In this document: positions 51,536 through 52,422 of the stretch, piece after piece
Layout of the letters: each line of letters opens with the position of its first letter
How positions within the stretch are numbered: the first letter of the stretch is position 1
Origin: Fidelibacterota bacterium
GTDB lineage: Bacteria; Fidelibacterota; Fidelibacteria; Fidelibacterales; Fidelibacteraceae
DNA length: 52,422 nt
NCBI GenBank assembly: GCA_018400915.1
Contig: JAGYLW010000002.1
Location: 1 to 52,422, forward strand
Reading direction: 5' to 3'
The notes under the pieces: model-generated
Databases searched by the model: none
Seen by the model: the letters and a program-made list of their open reading frames with translations, nothing else
Told to the model about the DNA's origin: nothing
Program-made: the position numbers and the translations under genes

Positions 51536-52422
51536 TCAGCCCCGTATGCGGATCGTCACGGTGACCCCGAAGTCCTTATAATCGTCCTTCTTGTACTCAT
51601 CGTCCAGGATCTGCGTCTTGTCGATACGCTGACCGTATTTAAAGAAAAATTTGCCGTCGATATTCTTGCTGAAGCGGTAGCTCAGCTGCGGTTCGACCTC
51701 CCAGTTGACACGGAAATTCTTCGGATCGCCAAAGTCCGTTTTTCCGCTCGATTTCACGATCTTCTTGTCCATGCCGTATTTCCCCTGCAGGGAAAAGGTG
51801 ATCTCGTTCTGCATATTGATCACGTCGATCTTTTTCAGGAACGGCACCGGAATGGTGATGCCTTTGTTATAGGAATAGGAGACGTTCAGGGTCATATTGT
51901 CCTGATAGGTCTTTGTGACGCTGGCATTGCTGAAATTTATCGTCACATCGCCCTGATTGTCGGTTTTAATGGTCTTGTTGTAGCCGATACCCGTACGCAG
52001 ATTGCCGGCAAAGGTGAGGTCGGCCTTGATCAGCGGACTGAAACTCAGCGTATAGGTGGACGATTCCTCGCCGATGAAATACCGGCCGTTCTCCTCGTTG
52101 AAACGGTACCGGACGCTTTCACTGCTTGACATCTGATGCTGCAGGGTAATGCTCTTGATAAAATCCAGTTTCCCTTTCAGCCATTTGTACTGACCGGGAT
52201 TGATCCTCCAGTTCAGCGAATAATTCGGAGCGGTAAAGCCTTCCTTGCCGGTGGGCCCCAGCGGCAGATAATTCCGGGTCAGTGAAGAATCGTAAGGCAG
52301 CAGTTCAAGGGTGTCCTCGAATGCGATAATATGAATGATCTCGTCATAATAATCGCCCGAAGTGGTCTTGAACTGATATTTTCTCCCCGTGGACATATTC
52401 TGTTTATAATCCAGGCGCAGCT
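51536..52422 (-). CDS. sprA: SprA-like outer-membrane protein, C-terminal part (runs off the window)
   Basis: The frame is open to the right edge (LRLDYKQN precedes the first internal Met), so only the last 295 or so residues are visible. They are amphipathic barrel strands with IPVPFLKKIDVINMQNEITF and WEVEPQLSYRFSKNIDGKFFFKYGQR near the end (in pieces: PQLSYRFSKNIDG; FFFKYGQR), as I recall from the C-terminal ends of SprA/Sov of the type 9 secretion system. SprA forms the outer-membrane channel. A full gene should be over 2000 residues. Paired with the M28 gene after 4 bp. Confidence 0.7.
   Translation of the reverse strand, partial: LRLDYKQNMSTGRKYQFKTTSGDYYDEIIHIIAFEDTLELLPYDSSLTRNYLPLGPTGKEGFTAPNYSLNWRINPGQYKWLKGKLDFIKSITLQHQMSSSESVRYRFNEENGRYFIGEESSTYTLSFSPLIKADLTFAGNLRTGIGYNKTIKTDNQGDVTINFSNASVTKTYQDNMTLNVSYSYNKGITIPVPFLKKIDVINMQNEITFSLQGKYGMDKKIVKSSGKTDFGDPKNFRVNWEVEPQLSYRFSKNIDGKFFFKYGQRIDKTQILDDEYKKDDYKDFGVTVTIRIRG

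Overview
The window looks like chromosomal DNA from a free-living, double-membraned bacterium of the Fibrobacterota-Chlorobi-Bacteroidota (FCB) side of the tree. The reasons are an SprA-type outer-membrane protein at the right edge, many lipoprotein signal peptides, large outer-membrane barrels, an HPr kinase next to a short hibernation factor, and purine-rich Shine-Dalgarno sites of the AAGGAG type. A Neomarinimicrobiota-like lineage would fit, but that is inference from gene content and not a proven assignment. The DNA is moderately GC-rich and gene-dense. No phage, transposon, plasmid or CRISPR array was seen.

Layout. 81-6971 (minus) holds two peptidase/nucleotidase groups: UPF0316 membrane protein and a prolyl oligopeptidase, then, beyond an 8-bp-period repeat array, an M18 aminopeptidase, a 5'-nucleotidase lipoprotein and an NlpC/P60-like lipoprotein. 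7195-14441 (plus) is mostly housekeeping: a PLP-dependent acyltransferase, a hairpin-rich spacer, serS, plsC, lspA, rluD, xerC/D, hpf and hprK. 14444-18105 (minus) has an aldo/keto reductase, an S9 peptidase and MntP. After a ferredoxin-type aldo/keto reductase (plus), 19475-23225 (minus) is a translationally coupled MATE / metal permease / sugar nucleotidyltransferase operon, followed by a small two-gene group of a nucleosidase and an ACT-like protein.

24331-29689 (plus) is the most unusual part: three end-to-end coupled genes for a secreted propeller-like protein, a 1067-residue outer-membrane barrel and a minimal Omp85/TamA-like protein, together resembling a dedicated outer-membrane assembly or export module. 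Then come ssb (minus), uvrC, a YgjP-type metallopeptidase, a RumA-type methyltransferase, tRNA-Ala(CGC), a strongly diverged PurL-like protein, a small coiled-coil protein and a tRNA-Leu(CAG) whose 3' end is abnormal.

37091-39498 (minus) carries a secreted EEP-family phosphodiesterase and a trpR-like/trpB pair with a candidate operator. 39687-45658 (plus) is priA, mutS2 and a flavodiiron protein. 45780-47757 (minus) is a compact envelope-stress unit: ECF sigma factor, zinc-finger anti-sigma factor and two Spy/CpxP-like periplasmic proteins, preceded by a candidate self-recognised promoter. The right end (minus) has rmuC, a class III cyclase, a CBM9-like protein, an M28 peptidase and the C-terminal part of SprA, which runs off the window.
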